Program-made: the position numbers and the translations under genes | Shown here: piece after piece, positions 1 through 6,625 of the stretch | Layout of the letters: each line of letters starts with the position of its first letter | Position numbering within the stretch: position 1 is the first letter of the stretch | From: Dehalococcoidia bacterium | GTDB lineage: Bacteria > Chloroflexota > Dehalococcoidia > GIF9 > UBA5629 | NCBI GenBank assembly: GCA_003484395.1 | Contig: DNCV01000045.1 | Span: 1 to 8,670 of the forward strand | Reading direction: 5' to 3' | DNA length: 8,670 bases | The notes under the pieces: model-generated | What the model was told of the DNA's origin: nothing | Database searches by the model: none | Seen by the model: only the letters and a program-made list of their open reading frames with translations

Positions 1-41
1 GGACATTTCTAACGAGTCTTGACAAGAAAATGAAGTTATCA

Positions 42-71
42 TTGACAGGTACGGTATTTTAACGTTAGAAT
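42..71 (+). promoter_or_regulatory. Candidate sigma70-type promoter for the permease operon
   Basis: A perfect -35 hexamer TTGACA (42-47) is followed after 18 bp by TAGAAT (66-71), a 5/6 match to the -10 consensus. Transcription would begin near 78, about 40 nt before the permease start. A second TTGACA lies at 19-24 with no good -10 at the right distance. TTCTAACG (7-14) and CGTTAGAA (63-70) are perfect inverted copies, the second overlapping the -10, so an operator is conceivable. The motifs are seen directly; promoter function is inferred. Confidence 0.5.
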
Positions 72-120
72 TCCACGCCGTAGAAACCTGCTGATATGAA
101 AATGAAAAACCGGTGTCTTG

Positions 121-1692
121 ATGAATTCTGATCAAGGGCCAGTCTGGCGACCCAAGCCAGGCGATAAAATAATTCGACGTCCCCGTATTAAAGCATATCC
201 GTTACGCCGAGTTCTCGGCATCCCCGCTTTATACAGTGCCGGTTACGGTAATGTCGGCTCCTCCATTTACTACGCCCTCGGTGTTATTGCACTGGCAGCC
301 ATGGGCGCTACGCCGATAGTATTAGGCATAGCTGGTATCTTTTTTATCTTCACCGCTTTAACCTACGCTGAGGGCACAGCTTTATTGCCTGAAGCTGGAG
401 GATCATCCAGTTTTGCCAGACAGGGCGGCAATGACCTCACCGGATTTATCAGCGGATGGGCACTGATGCTGAGTTATATAGTAACTATAGCCATATCGGC
501 ATTCACAATTCCTCCATATCTTGGTTATTTCTGGGAACCTTTTAAAAATGACCCTGCGGTGGGAACGTTCGTAGCGATGGGTATTGTCGGTTTCCTAATG
601 CTAATAAATGTTGTCGGCATCAAAGAAACATCGTTTCTGAACATCGCCGCTGCAGTACTCGATCTCTGTGTTCAACTCCTCATCATCGTTCTTGGTCTGA
701 TTTTTGTTTTCAACCTGGATAAACTGATGTTTAATATCACCAACTACTGGCCGTCAACCGAGAATTTGTTTCTTGGTATTGCACTTGCGGCGATAGCATA
801 TACAGGCGTTGAGACCATGTCTCAGATGGCTGAAGAAACAAAACAACCGGCGAAGAGAGTCCCCGCAGCGCTTATTTTGATGGTTATTACCGTGCTTCTC
901 CTCTTCAGTGGCATATCAACAGTCGGTTTTTCTACCATGACGCCCGCAGAGCTCTCTACTGAGTGGGCAACGGATCCGATTGCTGGAATTGCTTTTCATA
1001 TCGCGGAGTCAGTCACGCCGGAAGACCTGGCTGCGAGATTGTCATCCGAGCCGGAATTCATCATCATATTCAAGTGGGTATTTAATGGGATACGCAACCT
1101 GCTTCCAGGCTTAGTGGCCGTACTTGCTGCTACGATTCTGTTGATTGCAACAAATGCCGGCCTGATGGGCATTTCCCGACTTGCCTTTTCTCTTGGCCGG
1201 TATCAGCTTGTTCCTCCAATGTTAAGTCGTATTCATAAACGGTTTAAAACTCCTTACTTCGCAATTATCCTCTTTTCCTCTGTGGCTATTCTTATTCTTA
1301 TCCCCAGTCTATTTGCTAAAGAGGGATTCTTGAGGCTGGGTACCTTATACGCTTTTGGTTCGTTATTGTCCTTTACCTTTGCCCATGCCGCCATTATCGG
1401 CATTCGTATCAAGCACCCGGACTGGCACCGACCATTCAAACTTAGGGGTAACATTACAATTAAAAATCGCGAGATTCCGCTTACAGCCGTATTGGGACTG
1501 CTAGGCACACTGGCAACATGGCTGGTTCTGGTATATACTCAACCGTACACCCGCCTGCTCGGATTTTTGTGGATAGGCATAGGGATTATTGTTTATATTG
1601 TCTTCCGCCGACGCAATAAGCTTTCTATCGGTGGAACAGCAAAGAAATCGACTCATATTCAGGTGAGAGACGACAGGATTTCTATAAAATGA
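121..1692 (+). CDS. APC-superfamily permease (amino acid/polyamine/cation type)
   Basis: Integral membrane secondary transporter of about 523 aa with roughly 12 hydrophobic segments. A charged cytosolic N-terminus (about residues 1-30) precedes a TM1 with the glycine-rich run YGNVGSSIYY (about 43-52), the helix break that forms the substrate site in APC proteins. LTYAEG and PEAGG follow TM2. The TM6 region carries AYTGVETMSQMAEE (about 227-240), another APC hallmark. A short basic tail follows the last helix near residue 497. The substrate cannot be read from sequence: amino acids are usual for the family, but some APC members carry K+. The start is ATG 121, with TTG 118 directly before it as an alternative; neither has a clear Shine-Dalgarno site. 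The stop overlaps the next start (ATGA), so translation is probably coupled to the stress-protein gene. Confidence 0.9.
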   Translation: MNSDQGPVWRPKPGDKIIRRPRIKAYPLRRVLGIPALYSAGYGNVGSSIYYALGVIALAAMGATPIVLGIAGIFFIFTALTYAEGTALLPEAGGSSSFARQGGNDLTGFISGWALMLSYIVTIAISAFTIPPYLGYFWEPFKNDPAVGTFVAMGIVGFLMLINVVGIKETSFLNIAAAVLDLCVQLLIIVLGLIFVFNLDKLMFNITNYWPSTENLFLGIALAAIAYTGVETMSQMAEETKQPAKRVPAALILMVITVLLLFSGISTVGFSTMTPAELSTEWATDPIAGIAFHIAESVTPEDLAARLSSEPEFIIIFKWVFNGIRNLLPGLVAVLAATILLIATNAGLMGISRLAFSLGRYQLVPPMLSRIHKRFKTPYFAIILFSSVAILILIPSLFAKEGFLRLGTLYAFGSLLSFTFAHAAIIGIRIKHPDWHRPFKLRGNITIKNREIPLTAVLGLLGTLATWLVLVYTQPYTRLLGFLWIGIGIIVYIVFRRRNKLSIGGTAKKSTHIQVRDDRISIK

Positions 1693-2171
1693 CACAATCA
1701 GGGGATAAAAAACCACAGAAAAAAAACGAATCCACTGTTGGTAAAGAGGTACGAAAGATACTTGTACCGATCAAAGGGCAGCCTTCGGACGATGAAGCAT
1801 TACGCATAGCCTGTGAGCTCGCCAAAAAGCCGAAGGCAGAAGTGCACGCATTTCACGTTATCGAAGTCGATCGTCGTCTGCCAATCGATGCCGTTATTGA
1901 GAGTGAAATCGAGAAGGCCGAGCAGATACTGACTCACGCAGAACTCGTGGCATCAGAGGTGGATTACGAGATCGAAACCGATCTGGTGCAATCGAGGGAA
2001 GCTGGTCCATCCATCGTTGACGAGGCAGTTGAAGGAGGGTATGATTTAATTGTCATGGGCATGATTTACAAAAAGAGATTTGGCATGTTCCATCTGGGTG
2101 AGGCCATCCCTTACGTGCTGGAATCAGCACCTTGCCGGGTTATTCTCTGCAGAATCACTGCCATAAAATAA
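1689..2171 (+). CDS. Universal stress protein (UspA family), likely permease partner
   Basis: A 160-aa cytosolic protein with one USP fold: a polar N-terminal tail (1-20), first strand VRKILVPIKG (21-30), the EALRIACELAKK helix, and a C-terminal half with YDLIVMGM (118-125) and SAPCRVILCR (146-155). The classic ATP loop G-x2-G-x9-G-S/T is altered: Gly124, Gly132 and Gly137 are present, but the final Ser/Thr is Glu138, so canonical ATP binding is doubtful. The ATG overlaps the permease stop by 4 nt; a weak AGGA (1675-1678) lies inside the permease gene. USP-like domains are known as C-terminal cytosolic parts of some APC-fold transporters, including cation-chloride cotransporters. The tight coupling therefore suggests a detached regulatory subunit of the permease, which is inference. 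Confidence 0.88.
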   Translation: MTQSGDKKPQKKNESTVGKEVRKILVPIKGQPSDDEALRIACELAKKPKAEVHAFHVIEVDRRLPIDAVIESEIEKAEQILTHAELVASEVDYEIETDLVQSREAGPSIVDEAVEGGYDLIVMGMIYKKRFGMFHLGEAIPYVLESAPCRVILCRITAIK

Positions 2172-2179
2172 GGAGCGAG

Positions 2180-2590
2180 ATGAACGTTGTTATCATGGGA
2201 TGCGGGCGGGTTGGAGCACAGCTTGCTGCAATGCTCGATCAGGATGGAATGAAAGTTACAGTGCTTGATAAAGATGCCTATAGCTTCAGGCGTTTACCTT
2301 CGGATTTCGGCGGCACCGCTTTGGTCGGAGATGGCACCGATGCGGATATGCTTAAAAAAGCAGGAATAGAACAGGCGGACATCTTTGTTGCATTAACTCA
2401 AGGCGACAATCGCAATGTAATGGCAGCCCAGATAGCCGGAAAAATATTCAATGTTCCTCGAGTCATATGCCGCATCTACGATCCTCTGAGAAACGATGTC
2501 TACGAATCTCTAGGAATTGAAGCTATCAGTCCCACAACGGTATTCGCTGAGCTATTAAAGAAAAAGCTTTCGGAAACGACGCAGAAATAA
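2180..2590 (+). CDS. One-domain RCK_N (TrkA-N/KTN) NAD-binding regulatory protein
   Basis: A 136-aa Rossmann protein of the RCK/KTN family, the cytosolic nucleotide-sensing domain of K+ channels and Trk/Ktr transporters. The N-terminus has G7-x-G9-x2-G12 after the first strand, acidic Asp30 at the end of strand 2 (typical of NAD(H) ribose binding), the GDGTD motif (50-54), and NVPRVICRIYDP (91-102). The chain ends about 20 residues after this domain, so RCK_C is absent. The reading frame is open back to 2132, but ATG 2180 is the likely start: AAGGAG sits at 2170-2175 and the fold begins at Met1. The gene lies 8 nt after the stress-protein gene and 9 nt before a second RCK gene, so the two products may assemble together. 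Confidence 0.87.
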   Translation: MNVVIMGCGRVGAQLAAMLDQDGMKVTVLDKDAYSFRRLPSDFGGTALVGDGTDADMLKKAGIEQADIFVALTQGDNRNVMAAQIAGKIFNVPRVICRIYDPLRNDVYESLGIEAISPTTVFAELLKKKLSETTQK

Positions 2591-2599
2591 GAGGACAAT

Positions 2600-3274
2600 A
2601 TGTACATCATCATCGTCGGCGGCGGCAATGTAGGTTACCATCTATCAAAGTATCTTCTCTCCGAAGGGCATGAGGTTCTTGTCCTCGAAAAAGACGCTGT
2701 CAACTGTGCGCGTTTTGAGGATGATCTGGGCAGCATTTGCGTAAGGGGGGACGGATGTGAAGTTGCCACCCTGGTTGAGGCCGGAGCTTCACGAGCTGAT
2801 GTGTTTATTGCGATTACCAATGAAGATGAGGATAACCTGGTCGCCTGTCAAATTGCGAAATTTAAATTTAACGTCCCTCGTACGATCGCACGGGTCAATG
2901 ATCCGAAAAATGAGATGATTTTCCAGAAGTTGGGCGTGGACAGCACTATCTCCGTATCCGGGTTAATATTCCAGACTATTGAAGAAAAGTTGCCTGCTCA
3001 TCCCCTCGTACATCTGCTGACACATGCAGCATCCGGCATCGAAATAATTGAAATTAAACTCCATGGCAAATCAAAGGCCGTAGCAAAATCAGCCAGGCAA
3101 TTTAAACTCCCCGCAGGATTTGCCTTCATGCTGGTTATCAGAGAAGGTCAAAATCCGCAGGTGATCAGCGAATCAACAGAGTTCAAATGCGATGATCGCA
3201 TTATTGCCCTCGCACCGACCGGGAGAGAAAACGAGCTTCGTGATCTGCTCATAGGCCCCCCAGAATCTGATTAA
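2600..3274 (+). CDS. TrkA/KtrA-like protein, RCK_N plus RCK_C
   Basis: A 224-aa cytosolic regulator. The N-terminal Rossmann domain (about 1-130) has G7-G-G9-N-V-G12, acidic Glu30 after strand 2, RGDG (49-52), and NVPRTIARVNDP (91-102). The C-terminal part (about 137-217) fits the RCK_C/TrkA-C ligand domain, ending FKCDDRIIALAPTGRE. The length matches KtrA/KTN proteins (about 220 aa) and is half of the double-module TrkA. An AAGAGGA site (2589-2595) precedes ATG 2600. In known systems such proteins gate a TrkH/KtrB membrane subunit through NAD(H), ATP/ADP or c-di-AMP. No such subunit is in the window, so the APC permease upstream is the obvious candidate partner (inference). Confidence 0.9.
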   Translation: MYIIIVGGGNVGYHLSKYLLSEGHEVLVLEKDAVNCARFEDDLGSICVRGDGCEVATLVEAGASRADVFIAITNEDEDNLVACQIAKFKFNVPRTIARVNDPKNEMIFQKLGVDSTISVSGLIFQTIEEKLPAHPLVHLLTHAASGIEIIEIKLHGKSKAVAKSARQFKLPAGFAFMLVIREGQNPQVISESTEFKCDDRIIALAPTGRENELRDLLIGPPESD

Positions 3275-3287
3275 ACAGTAAAGAAAT

Positions 3288-4106
3288 ATGTTTTCAGTGG
3301 CATTTCAAGGAGAAAAAGGCGCGTACAGCGAAGATGCAGTTATCGCATTTTTTGGCGATGTTGCTATGGTGCCATATCGGTATTTCAGCGATGTCTTCGA
3401 CGCTGTACAAAGAGGCAAGGCAGACGCCGGCGTTGTCCCCGTAGAGAACTCCCAGGCGGGCAGCGTTACCGATACCTATGATTTGCTTCTCCGTTACCCG
3501 CTCACAATCTACGGCGAAGTTACCCTTCGAGTGCGCCACTGTTTAATGGCTCTCCCCTGCGAAAAAATTGAGACGATAAAAACAGTTCTATCCCATCCTC
3601 AGGGGCTGGCGCAATCCGAAGAGTTTTTGAAAAAGCTCACGAACATTAAAATCATATCTGAGACTAATACCGCCGCCAGTGCCAAAAGGATAAGAGAGGA
3701 GAATCTGAAAGGATACGCCGCCATCGCCAGTCGAAGGGCAGCGCTACTCTATGGATTAGAGATACTGGCTGAAGGAATCGAAACGAATTCTAATAATTAC
3801 ACACGGTTTTTTGTGATTTCAAAAGATACTGCACCAAAAGGCCTTGACAATAAGACATCACTGGTGTTCGCTGTTAAAAATGAACCGGGATCGCTCTATA
3901 GTATACTTGGCTCTTTCGCCAGAAGAAATGTAAATCTGACGAAACTTGAATCAAGGCCAAGCAGGGATAAACCCTGGGAATACGTGTTCTATGCAGACTT
4001 TGAGGGACATATTGATGATCCCGTTTCGCGGGAAATACTGGAAGAATTAAAAGGAAAAACCAGCTTCCTCAAGATACTTGGTTCCTATCCCAAAGCGAAA
4101 ATCTAA
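3288..4106 (+). CDS. pheA: Prephenate dehydratase with ACT domain
   Basis: Converts prephenate to phenylpyruvate, the step that commits chorismate-derived carbon to phenylalanine; cytosolic. The 272-aa length is typical of stand-alone PheA without chorismate mutase. The catalytic PDT domain (about 1-178) has FQGEKGAYSE (6-15), VPVENS (50-55), LSHPQGLAQ (101-109), and the Thr-Arg-Phe motif at 172-174 that includes the catalytic threonine. An ACT domain follows (about 190-267) with EPGSLY (199-204), standing in for the GAL motif, and ESRP (221-224), both parts of the phenylalanine regulatory site, so feedback inhibition is expected. ATG 3288 has only a weak AAAG upstream. The gene starts 13 nt after the RCK gene, so co-transcription is likely. 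Its TAA overlaps the stop codon of the convergent HIT gene. Confidence 0.95.
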   Translation: MFSVAFQGEKGAYSEDAVIAFFGDVAMVPYRYFSDVFDAVQRGKADAGVVPVENSQAGSVTDTYDLLLRYPLTIYGEVTLRVRHCLMALPCEKIETIKTVLSHPQGLAQSEEFLKKLTNIKIISETNTAASAKRIREENLKGYAAIASRRAALLYGLEILAEGIETNSNNYTRFFVISKDTAPKGLDNKTSLVFAVKNEPGSLYSILGSFARRNVNLTKLESRPSRDKPWEYVFYADFEGHIDDPVSREILEELKGKTSFLKILGSYPKAKI

Positions 4107-4603
4107 CGATTTAAAAAAGCCCGGGCAACGCCTTCCATGAGTTTGTCATATGTGGCAGACAAGGCTTCCGGCAACACTTTCGTGTTGCCTACCGCAGGCA
4201 TGAAGTTGGTATCGCCCTGCCATCGGGGGACAATATGGGTATGAATGTGATCATCGATGCCGGCACCGGCGATTTTTCCCAAATTCATCCCGACATTAAA
4301 GCCGGTGCATTTAACGATATATGTCAACAGAACAACGGACTTCCTCGTCAGATTGAAATGTTCGGCCGCTTCATCATCCGTAAGGTTCTCGATCTTGCCC
4401 TCATGACGATACGGCGCTACCAGCAGATGTCCAGGATTATAGGGATAGGCATTAAGGAGCACGTAATTGTGAGTCCCGCGATATAAAATATAGTTCAATT
4501 TGTCATCATGTTCCTGCGGTTTCTGACAGAGAAAACACGTCTCTGTCTTTTTATCCGCAGACTGAATGAATTCCATTCGCCATGGCGCCCAGATATATTC
4601 CAT
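4103..4603 (-). CDS. HIT-family nucleotide hydrolase/transferase (Ap4A/FHIT-like)
   Basis: A 166-aa cytosolic protein of the histidine-triad superfamily, which hydrolyses or phosphorolyses dinucleoside polyphosphates or nucleotide phosphoramidates. The triad is His119-Ile-His121-Thr-His123, followed by IVPRW (124-128); the middle histidine is the usual nucleophile. The N-terminus MEYIWAPWRMEF and Cys23-x2-Cys26 are typical of the longer Zn-containing bacterial branch often annotated as Ap4A phosphorylase/ATP adenylyltransferase-like. NAYPYNPGHLLV (51-62) is the conserved nucleotide-site strand. AGGAG (4611-4615 on the minus strand) lies 7 nt before ATG 4603. The exact substrate is not determinable. 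A gap of 85 bp with its own candidate promoter separates it from the MFS gene. Confidence 0.93.
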   Translation of the reverse strand: MEYIWAPWRMEFIQSADKKTETCFLCQKPQEHDDKLNYILYRGTHNYVLLNAYPYNPGHLLVAPYRHEGKIENLTDDEAAEHFNLTRKSVVLLTYIVKCTGFNVGMNLGKIAGAGIDDHIHTHIVPRWQGDTNFMPAVGNTKVLPEALSATYDKLMEGVARAFLNR

Positions 4604-4649
4604 CGAACATCTCCTGAGTTCTACCGATCTGACGATCAGTACGGCGTGT

Positions 4650-4679
4650 ATTATACAGGATGTCTCTCGTGTTTAACAG
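4650..4679 (-). promoter_or_regulatory. Candidate promoter for the HIT gene
   Basis: On the minus strand a perfect TATAAT lies at 4655-4650. The -35 is weak: GTTAAA (4677-4672, 16-bp spacer) or CTGTTA (4679-4674, 18-bp spacer), each about 3/6. The -10 is the core of a perfect odd palindrome, TGTATTATACA on the plus strand (4647-4657), which could be a small operator. The 5' leader before ATG 4603 would be about 40 nt. The hexamer is seen; its function is inferred. Confidence 0.45.
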
Positions 4680-4688
4680 AGCGGTGAA

Positions 4689-5909
4689 TTATTTATGCAC
4701 GGGCTTGAGCAAACATGCAAATACGATAGCAATAGCGGTTGTCATTATACAAATCAGAATCATATTATCATATGAATGCATGGTATCATAGAAATAGCTT
4801 CCAACTAGCGGACCGGTGGAAATGCCGATACTGGCAATAAGCAGGGCAAATCCGAGGATTGTGCCGGTGGCACGGAATCCAAAATAATCAGCGGAGAATG
4901 CTGGAGCAACACCTGTCCATCCACCCATGCTTAAGCCGAAGAGCGCAGCAAATAAAACCAGCATCAGTATTTGCTGCGATAAGAATAAAAGCGCAAAGGT
5001 TAACATCTGGATAACAAGAGATACTGTAAAAATTTGTTTTCGCCCAAATTTGTCAGAAAGAAAACCGCCCATCACCCTTCCGATAAAACTGCTAATACTG
5101 ATAACCGCCGCAACCATGCTTGCCTCAACAAGCGAGAATCCTTTATCGGATACCAATGGAACGATATTGATCATAATCGCATACTCAGAAAAACTCGCAA
5201 ACAGCCATGCGAGACAATATGCCCAAAAGGTAAATGTTTGGCGGGCCTCTGCAAAGGAAAGCCCAGTCAATTGAGTATTAGCTGCTTTTGTTTCAGTAGC
5301 GAATTGAGTAGTCGGGGCTGCCCTTATCAGCAGTACAACAGGAATAAATATCAGCCAGCAGGCGACGCCGAGGATCAGATAGGCGATTCGCCAGCTATAC
5401 GTTGTAATAAGCCATGCACTCAGGGGAGAAAAGACGACCGATGCAGCACCAAGTCCACCCGCCGTAATACCGATAGCAAGACCCCTTTTCTGATGAAACC
5501 AGCGGGAAACCGTTGACATCGAAGGGACATAATTACACGAAATACCTACTGCAATAAAAATCCCATAAAAAAGGTATAGTTGCCAGATCGAATCAATGAA
5601 CATCATCAGGAGTGTTCCAAAACCTATGAATAAGCCCGCTATTATCATTGTCACGCGTGGGCCAAATTTATCCGCCAGTCGCCCAGTGAAAACAGCAAGA
5701 ATATTATGCAAAAGCGCATAGAGACTGAATGCCCCGGTCGTTAGCGATCGAGACCAATTAAACTCCGCAGCCAGCGGTTTTAAAAAGACGCTAAAAGCGA
5801 ATACAATGCCGTAACCGACAACATTGGCAAGAAATGACATGGCCGTAACGGTCCAGCCGTAATACGATATGCGGTTTTCCTGCTGGTTACGCTGTTCTAC
5901 AGCCGTCAT
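4689..5909 (-). CDS. MFS transporter, OFA/monocarboxylate-like
   Basis: A 406-aa inner-membrane secondary carrier with about 12 helices in two halves and a central loop near residues 197-220. Motif A occurs in both halves: GRLADKFGPR (76-85) after TM2 and GGFLSDKFGRK (281-291) after TM8. The N-terminal YYGWTVTAMSFL and FSVFLKPLAAEFNWSRS (39-55) resemble the oxalate/formate antiporter and monocarboxylate branch, so a small organic anion is a reasonable guess, not a determination. The ATG overlaps the stop of the upstream flavoprotein gene by 4 nt, and the ribosome site inside that gene is poor (GCGGAAAA), so translation is probably coupled. No clear hairpin terminator follows it in the 85 bp before the HIT gene. 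Confidence 0.88.
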   Translation of the reverse strand: MTAVEQRNQQENRISYYGWTVTAMSFLANVVGYGIVFAFSVFLKPLAAEFNWSRSLTTGAFSLYALLHNILAVFTGRLADKFGPRVTMIIAGLFIGFGTLLMMFIDSIWQLYLFYGIFIAVGISCNYVPSMSTVSRWFHQKRGLAIGITAGGLGAASVVFSPLSAWLITTYSWRIAYLILGVACWLIFIPVVLLIRAAPTTQFATETKAANTQLTGLSFAEARQTFTFWAYCLAWLFASFSEYAIMINIVPLVSDKGFSLVEASMVAAVISISSFIGRVMGGFLSDKFGRKQIFTVSLVIQMLTFALLFLSQQILMLVLFAALFGLSMGGWTGVAPAFSADYFGFRATGTILGFALLIASIGISTGPLVGSYFYDTMHSYDNMILICIMTTAIAIVFACLLKPVHK

Positions 5910-6475
5910 TTTTCCGCTACCAGTTTTTTCCCCAGATTAAATGCATCCGCAAGTGCAGTCGGATGATCCTTAATCTCCCCTTTTTTGTCGACGCCGCGAA
6001 TAAGCAGTTCATCAGCATAAGCCACACCAAGACATTTGAAAAAGAATCGTATCGTCAGTATTGAGCCATCGAACAGCTTGTCGCCCCGGGTAGCTCCAAC
6101 AGCAATAAATGCACCTTTGCGCACTGTATCTGGCATCTCCTGCTTCAATATGTATTTTCGCGCCCACAGCGCCTGGCAACGATCTATTAAACCCTTGAGC
6201 TGCGCGGATATCCCGTAAAAGAACATCGGAGACGCGATGATTATACGATCAGCAGTGAGAAGCCTATCATAAAGTGTATCCATGTCATCATGAATAACGC
6301 ACTTTCCATCTCTGAGACAACCATAATACTCGGCACATGGAGCTATGCGCAACGAGTTAACCACTATTTTTTCGACTGTGGCTCCCGCACTTCTTGCTCC
6401 GTTTAAAGCTTCATCGATAAGAAGATCGGTATTCCCTTGAATGCGGGGGCTTCCCATAATCCCCAAAACATGCAT
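5906..6475 (-). CDS. NADPH-dependent FMN reductase / iron-sulfur flavoprotein-like
   Basis: A 189-aa flavodoxin-fold cytosolic redox protein. The FMN phosphate loop is GSPRIQGNT (8-16); ASPMFFYGISAQLKGLIDR (81-99) is the family's second flavin motif. Between them lies the region where iron-sulfur flavoproteins carry a compact C-x2-C-x2-C-x4-7-C cluster site. Here Cys47, Cys53 and Cys59 remain but the second ligand is Tyr50, so a normal 4Fe-4S cluster is unlikely unless another ligand serves. IHDDMD (61-66) follows as usual. AAGGAGAA (6488-6481, minus strand) precedes ATG 6475 at good spacing. It is the first gene of a two-gene unit with the MFS carrier. The physiological electron acceptor is unknown. 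Confidence 0.87.
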   Translation of the reverse strand: MHVLGIMGSPRIQGNTDLLIDEALNGARSAGATVEKIVVNSLRIAPCAEYYGCLRDGKCVIHDDMDTLYDRLLTADRIIIASPMFFYGISAQLKGLIDRCQALWARKYILKQEMPDTVRKGAFIAVGATRGDKLFDGSILTIRFFFKCLGVAYADELLIRGVDKKGEIKDHPTALADAFNLGKKLVAEK

Positions 6476-6513
6476 AGTCTTTCTCCTTCAGACAAGGTTA
6501 TTATGCAAAGCAG

Positions 6514-6543
6514 ATTGTAACAGGAAGGATGAGTTGATAACAA
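6514..6543 (-). promoter_or_regulatory. Candidate promoter for the flavoprotein-MFS operon
   Basis: Read on the minus strand, TTGTTA (6543-6538, 4/6 match to -35) is followed after 18 bp by TACAAT (6519-6514, 5/6 match to -10). Transcription would begin near 6507 and give a leader of about 30 nt. A second possible -10, CATAAT (6505-6500), lacks a good -35. An 11-bp inverted repeat begins only 4 bp upstream of the -35. The promoter is inferred from motif matches only. Confidence 0.4.
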
Positions 6544-6546
6544 ACA

Positions 6547-6592
6547 CAATTACGATAAGAAGACCAGCATGATTGATTTTATATCGTAATTG
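6547..6592. repeat. Perfect 11-bp inverted repeat with 24-bp spacer
   Basis: CAATTACGATA (6547-6557) and TATCGTAATTG (6582-6592) are exact reverse complements around a 24-bp spacer. The element is intergenic and lies directly upstream of the likely -35 of the minus-strand flavoprotein operon. That position fits a two-site regulator operator; arm centres are 35 bp apart, about 3.3 helical turns, so same-face binding is not assured. No T-run follows on either strand, so it is not an intrinsic terminator. The repeat is seen directly; its role is inferred. Confidence 0.6.
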
Positions 6593-6625
6593 GCAATGAT
6601 ATACTGCGAAATCAAATTTTTATAA

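Noticed and set aside
96..131. Tiny ORF (MKMKNRCLDEF) overlapping the permease start, possible leader peptide
   Set aside because: It has no Shine-Dalgarno site and no attenuator hairpin follows; length and content fit chance.
2132..2179. Upstream extension of the first RCK protein
   Set aside because: It overlaps the stress-protein gene, has no ribosome site, and the fold begins at ATG 2180 behind AAGGAG.
4112..4126. GCCCGGGC next to a six-base A run as a terminator for the HIT gene
   Set aside because: The palindrome is 8 bp with no loop and lies inside the coding region.
5034..5516. 160-aa plus-strand open frame opposite the MFS gene
   Set aside because: It is antisense to a clear transporter with both MFS motifs and has no recognisable domain.
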